From the IMG/VR virus record IMGVR_UViG_3300028388_002906, positions 1 through 24,133 of that record: DNA of 24,133 bases; one strand, written 5' to 3'. Below are positions 23,009 through 24,133 of this stretch, one piece after another (the first letter of the stretch is position 1; the number at the start of each line of letters is the position of its first letter). The translations under genes and the position numbers were made by a program. Origin of the DNA: a virus. The notes under the pieces are model-generated. The model was not told where the DNA came from, searched no databases, and was given only the letters and a program-made list of their open reading frames with translations.

Positions 23009-24133
23009 CTAGCTTACCTCACTCGTGTCACTTGCTGCATCACTCCAGTCGTACTTCGAAACTTGACAGATTGTTTCGAGCACATTACCTTCTACATTGT
23101 TAACAACGGTTCTTATTAGATAACGACCGCTTAGTTGTCTGTTTGGCTTTGATTCTCCGCCAGCGTCGAGCTCACGTACATTAATACTTACGACTTCGCC
23201 TGGTTCTAAGTCAAGTCTTCCTTTTAATGTTATGGTAACTTGTGTGGCATTCAGGTGATTACTGTACATTGTTTTGAAAGCTGCTGACTGCCTATAGAAT
23301 GTTTCGTCTTTACTAGGACCACTTCCTGACTCTTTCTCAGTGTAATCACGAATGATCATGAATCTTTTCGCGTTGTTCTCGTTGAACGTCTGTTTGATAA
23401 ACTCTTCTGAGTGAATGTCAGAAGAAAGAGTAGCTGTACCGGCATTTGACGTTTTAAATTTCTGCTTAACTTTTTTGACTTTACTTAGATTCACGTTGTC
23501 TTGATTGCTCTCAATAAACTGAGCATCAGATTCGAGATAATTGTAATCGTATCTTTTAACAACGTGGCGGAGAAGGTCGATTTCAATGACGCTGTTTCGA
23601 TAAGCACCGTTTATCATTTCTTCAGCGACATTAGCTCGTCTTGGATTTCGAAACGATTGAATAGTACTTACTTGAGCAGCTGCATCTTCAGGATCTCTAC
23701 TGCTGAATTGAAAATAGTTGAGTATTTTTGTGTTGCCCTTGATTCTCGCCTTGTCGTGTAACCATTCGTCCGTAACAAAATAAAAACCATCGAAAGTCTC
23801 GAAAAAACGATACGTGCAAGAAGGATTTAAATCAGAAAAACTTTTTCGACAAATAAACTTGATTGCTTCTGAAGGAGTGTACCGAGGAATTGTTAATTTC
23901 ATGTTTCCTCGTGTTTCTTGTCTGTAAAAATATCTTCCTTTCTCAGAGAGAAGTTCGAATCTTTTTGTTCTTTCGGGTTGTCCTATCTTTTCTCCGGCTT
24001 TATTCGTCTCGGGCTTTTCTGTTAATCCTGCTGGGCTATAGTTTTTCTCAAAGATCTTACGAACTGCTTCGTGGCCTTTAACACCATTGAACGATGTGAT
24101 AAGATAGTTTATGTTTGCTTCGTAAGATCGCTT
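23009..24133 (-). CDS. Baseplate hub protein gp27-like (5' end beyond window)
   Basis: The frame is open from the right edge to the stop at 23009, giving 374 visible residues. ATG 23902 is internal, not the start: the 77 codons above it are open in the same frame and read as protein (for example INYLITSFNGVKGHEAVRKI). KRFMIIRDYTE, then LKGRLDLEPGEVVSINVREL, and LSGRYLIRTVVNNVEGN near the end follow the pattern of the gp27/late-control-D hub family, whose last domain ends in such a beta strand pair. Position immediately upstream of the gp5-like spike (2-nt gap) supports this, because gp27 and gp5 form the hub complex in T4; T4 itself keeps the two genes apart. The gene symbol is withheld because similarity is by pattern only. 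Confidence 0.78.
   Translation of the reverse strand, partial: KRSYEANINYLITSFNGVKGHEAVRKIFEKNYSPAGLTEKPETNKAGEKIGQPERTKRFELLSEKGRYFYRQETRGNMKLTIPRYTPSEAIKFICRKSFSDLNPSCTYRFFETFDGFYFVTDEWLHDKARIKGNTKILNYFQFSSRDPEDAAAQVSTIQSFRNPRRANVAEEMINGAYRNSVIEIDLLRHVVKRYDYNYLESDAQFIESNQDNVNLSKVKKVKQKFKTSNAGTATLSSDIHSEEFIKQTFNENNAKRFMIIRDYTEKESGSGPSKDETFYRQSAAFKTMYSNHLNATQVTITLKGRLDLEPGEVVSINVRELDAGGESKPNRQLSGRYLIRTVVNNVEGNVLETICQVSKYDWSDAASDTSEVS

Noticed and set aside
23863-24081. Plus-strand 72-aa hydrophobic frame near the right edge, resembling a membrane protein
   Set aside because: It is the complement of the charged upstream part of the hub gene, which is open in the proper frame to the window edge.
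1-24133. tRNA genes, CRISPR arrays, insertion sequences, integrase or att sites
   Set aside because: None seen; virtually all of the window is occupied by minus-strand structural genes.

Overview
The window is a stretch of the late structural module of a contractile-tailed, T4-superfamily (cyanophage/marine myovirus-like) bacteriophage. Every gene I can support lies on the minus strand, so transcription runs from the right edge (24133) to the left edge (1). Genes are packed tail-to-head with gaps of 1-48 nt and one 4-nt ATGA overlap. The phage assignment rests on recognisable T4 baseplate families in nearly canonical order (gp27-like hub, gp5-like spike, gp25, gp6, gp7, gp8) and on T4 late-promoter-like boxes (TATAAATA) in the intergenic gaps. 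The DUF4815-type giant protein and the tail-fibre modules resemble those of marine T4-like phages. No gene identifies the host; a marine Gram-negative bacterium or cyanobacterium is a guess from protein style only.

Layout in transcription order. (1) Central hub: a gp27-like hub protein whose start is off the right edge, then a gp5-like spike with no lysozyme domain, then a 514-aa mostly helical protein ending in a complete-looking M15 zinc peptidase domain. (2) Wedge core: gp25, gp6 and a gp7-like protein carrying an EF-hand/dockerin-type calcium loop. (3) An accessory pair between gp7 and gp8: a fibre-like protein with a type-1 copper (cupredoxin) domain and a subtilisin-family (S8) protease. 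(4) gp8, split into two overlapping reading frames. (5) A 1821-aa DUF4815-type virion protein, a 62-aa coiled-coil protein, an S74-chaperone tail fibre, and a fibre/spike protein built of 15/20-residue repeats followed by a pectate-lyase-like module; this last gene runs off the left edge.

How they work together. The hub and spike form the puncturing tip, gp25/6/7/8 form the wedges that rearrange on contraction, and the distal proteins probably form peripheral baseplate and fibre adhesins. The unusual theme is added chemistry: a peptidoglycan-type peptidase next to a lysozyme-less gp5, a tail-associated subtilase, a copper-site domain and a calcium loop, all within one baseplate operon. The copper/protease pair between gp7 and gp8 is the best candidate for an under-described virion function. 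The broken gp8 is the main anomaly and could be a real split or an assembly error.

I found no tRNA, rRNA, CRISPR, insertion sequence, integrase or attachment site. No gene-free stretch exceeds 50 nt.
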